Shown here piece by piece: positions 62,160-64,000 of a stretch of DNA of 64,000 nt; position 1 is the stretch's first letter; every line of letters begins with the position of its first letter. Source of the DNA: Dyella caseinilytica. GTDB lineage: Bacteria; Pseudomonadota; Gammaproteobacteria; Xanthomonadales; Rhodanobacteraceae. The stretch spans positions 806,001 to 870,000 of the forward strand of contig NZ_CP064030.1 in assembly GCF_016865235.1 (NCBI RefSeq), read 5' to 3'. The notes beneath the pieces were generated by a model. The model had not been told where the DNA came from. It made no database searches and saw only the letters and a list, made by a program, of their open reading frames with translations. The translations under genes were made by a program, and so were the position numbers.

Positions 62160-64000
62160 TCAGTCCTCGTCCAGCTTGGGCTTCCACGCCTCGCTGAGCT
62201 GTCGCTGCAAGGGCGGGGGAACCGGTTCGTAGTGACTGAGATCAAGGCTGTAGCGGCCTCGCCCGCCGGTCATCGCTTTCAGCTCGGTCGGATAGTCCGT
62301 CAGCTCGGCCAGGGGAGCCTGCGCCTTGATCACCAGTTCGCCACCGCGCTTGGTATCGGTGCCCATGATCCGCGCACGTTTTCCGGCCAGACCGCCGGTG
62401 ACATCGCCGACGTTGTTTTCCGGAATCGACACTTCGACATCCACGATGGGCTCCAGCACGATCGGACGCGCCTTGCTGATCGCATCGAGAAACGCCTTCT
62501 TGCCGGCGCTGATAAAAGCCACCTCTTTCGAATCGACCGGATGGTATTTGCCGTCGTACACGGTCACGCGCAAATCCTGCAGCGGATAGCCGGCCACGGC
62601 TCCGTTTTCCATCGCCTGCCGCACGCCTTTCTCGATCGCCGGCAGAAACTGCCCGGGAATCACGCCGCCCTTGATGGCGTCGATGAACTCGAAGCCCGCG
62701 CCGCGTTCGAGCGGATCCACGCGCAGAAACACTTCGCCGAACTGGCCTGCGCCGCCGGTTTGTTTTTTGTGCCGATGATGTCCCTCGGCGGAGCCGGCGA
62801 TGGTTTCGCGATACGCGATGCGTGGCGGATGTGTCACGACTTCCACGCCGTAACGATCCTTCATGCGCTCCAGCATGATTTTCAGATGCAGGTCGGACAA
62901 TCCTCGCACGACCGTTTCATTGAGTTCCTTGTGGTGCTCCATGCGGAAGCAAGGATCTTCCTCGGAAAGTCGATACAGCGCCTGCGAGAGTTTCTGTTCC
63001 TGGCCTTTGTGCTTGGGCTCGAGCGCGAGGCTGAACATGGGTTGCGGGAAGTGCAGGGGTTCCAGGTGAATGCTGTCTTCGTCGTGCGAATCGTGCAGCA
63101 CGGCATCGAAGTGGATGTCTTCGATTTTTGCCACTGCGGCGATATCGCCCGGAACGGCCTGGTCGACTTCCACGTGATTCTTGCCATTGAGGCGGAACAG
63201 ATGACCGACCTTGAAGGCTTTGCGGTTATCGTCGATGAACAGCTGACTGTCGCGGCGGATGGTGCCTTGCCATACACGGAACACACCCAGTTTGCCGACG
63301 AAGGGATCGTTGATCACCTTGAATACGTCGGCAACGACATGAGAAGTAGGATTCGGATCGACGGCGATCTGCACATTGTCGCCATTGCGGAACGGTGGCG
63401 GGTTGGCTTCGGCCGGGTTGGGTAGCAGCCGTTCGAACACATCCAGCAGTTCCTGGATGCCTGCTCCGGTGCGCGTGCTGACGAAACAGATCGGCACCAA
63501 GTGCCCTTCGCGCAAGCATTGCTCGAAGGCATCGTGCAATTGCTGCGGCGTCAGGGCGTCTTCACCTTTGTCGAGATAGTCGCCCATGGTGGTTTCATTG
63601 ATCTCCACCACCTGGTCGAGAATCTGCTGGTGCGCCTCGGCCAGCGATGAGAAATCGGTCTTGCCGTCGCGATGGAAAAAGCAATCGAGCACGCGGCTGG
63701 CATTGTCGGCAGGCAGGTTGACCGGCAGGCATTCGTTGCCGAATTCCTCGCGAAGCGCATCGATCAGCGTGGCCAGATTCACACCTTCGCTGTCGATCTT
63801 GTTCACCACCAGCAAACGGGCGAGGCCACGTTCGCGCGCATGTTCCATCATGCGGCGCGTGCCGTGTTCGATGCCGTTGGCGGCATTGACTACGATCGTT
63901 GCAGTTTCGACCGCCGCCAATGCGGAGAGCGTCGCGCCGCGGAAATCGCTATAGCCGGCGGTATCGACGACATTCATATGGCAGTCACCGCGATCGATGC
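62160..64000 (-). CDS. Elongation factor G-like GTPase (partial, N-terminus outside window)
   Basis: 612 residues are visible, running off the window's right edge. The GTPase G3 motif reads VVDTAGYSDFRG, with Tyr where canonical EF-G has the catalytic His (DTPGH). G4 is NKID. EF-G domains II-V follow: LGVFRVWQGTIRRDS, SEEDPCFRMEHHKELNETVV, HHRHKKQTGGAGQFGEVFL, and VSIPENNVGDVTGGLAGKRA. This is the EF-G-like/EF-G2 branch, distinct from FusA in the str operon. Its role in translation is uncertain. Residues before the G3 motif lie outside the window. Confidence 0.9.
   Translation of the reverse strand, partial: IDRGDCHMNVVDTAGYSDFRGATLSALAAVETATIVVNAANGIEHGTRRMMEHARERGLARLLVVNKIDSEGVNLATLIDALREEFGNECLPVNLPADNASRVLDCFFHRDGKTDFSSLAEAHQQILDQVVEINETTMGDYLDKGEDALTPQQLHDAFEQCLREGHLVPICFVSTRTGAGIQELLDVFERLLPNPAEANPPPFRNGDNVQIAVDPNPTSHVVADVFKVINDPFVGKLGVFRVWQGTIRRDSQLFIDDNRKAFKVGHLFRLNGKNHVEVDQAVPGDIAAVAKIEDIHFDAVLHDSHDEDSIHLEPLHFPQPMFSLALEPKHKGQEQKLSQALYRLSEEDPCFRMEHHKELNETVVRGLSDLHLKIMLERMKDRYGVEVVTHPPRIAYRETIAGSAEGHHRHKKQTGGAGQFGEVFLRVDPLERGAGFEFIDAIKGGVIPGQFLPAIEKGVRQAMENGAVAGYPLQDLRVTVYDGKYHPVDSKEVAFISAGKKAFLDAISKARPIVLEPIVDVEVSIPENNVGDVTGGLAGKRARIMGTDTKRGGELVIKAQAPLAELTDYPTELKAMTGGRGRYSLDLSHYEPVPPPLQRQLSEAWKPKLDED

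Overview
The window is 64 kb of ordinary GC-rich chromosome from a gammaproteobacterium. It most likely belongs to the Xanthomonadales (Lysobacterales), probably Rhodanobacteraceae (a Dyella, Luteibacter or Frateuria-like organism). This is inferred from the gene mix: DUF1631 beside purEK, large TonB-dependent receptors, an alpha-amino-acid ester hydrolase, an MMPL (HpnN-type) transporter after dxs, a bacterial SET-domain protein and an EF-G-like factor. No phage, plasmid, insertion sequence, CRISPR array or rRNA operon is visible. One tRNA (Asn) is present. Genes at both ends run out of the window.

Layout. 1-8971: DUF1631 protein (partial), Trm112-like protein, purE-purK, sodB divergent from grxD, an SDR oxidoreductase, a MarC membrane protein, and a two-domain acyltransferase resembling ornithine-lipid synthases. 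8972-12022: a long structured leader and a TonB-dependent receptor. 12221-17245: ppnN, tRNA-Asn, a divergent thymidylate-kinase-like gene, a small cysteine-rich secreted protein, a DsbA-fold isomerase and a lytic transglycosylase. 17314-26544: S9 peptidase, lgt, a 285-bp cloverleaf-shaped palindrome, then thyA, folA, Nudix/ThiE fusion, DUF2007, EamA, apt and msrA, facing oxyR. 26807-34138: secreted subtilase, a 1346-residue trimeric autotransporter adhesin and an orphan OmpR-type response regulator. 34281-46266: M1 aminopeptidase, a 1385-residue membrane protein of unknown function overlapping prmC, and a TonB receptor/GH43 pair. 46320-52512: HpnN-like transporter, dxs with a shortened loop, HNH nuclease, SapC protein. 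52608-55185: a flavin amine oxidase, cytochrome c and exported RidA operon. 55408-64000: GNAT, ester hydrolase, acyl-CoA dehydrogenase, lipoprotein, SET protein, GreB-like factor and EF-G-like GTPase.

How genes work together. thyA and folA form a thymidylate/folate pair, and a Tmk-like kinase lies 6 kb away. OxyR, MsrA, SodB and the monothiol glutaredoxin are oxidative-stress or redox functions, and a near-consensus OxyR operator sits just upstream of oxyR. The amine oxidase, cytochrome c and RidA would form a periplasmic amine-oxidation module that passes electrons to cytochrome c and clears the imine product. TonB receptor plus GH43 looks like a small glycan-uptake locus.

The observations most worth following are the 285-bp gapless four-arm palindrome directly before thyA (20340-20624), the 10-bp-phased CACG array between the response regulator and the adhesin (33131-33190), the amine oxidase/cytochrome/RidA operon, the shortened loop in Dxs, and the terminator-like nested hairpin in the TonB receptor leader. 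All calls come from reading the sequence. No database search was run.
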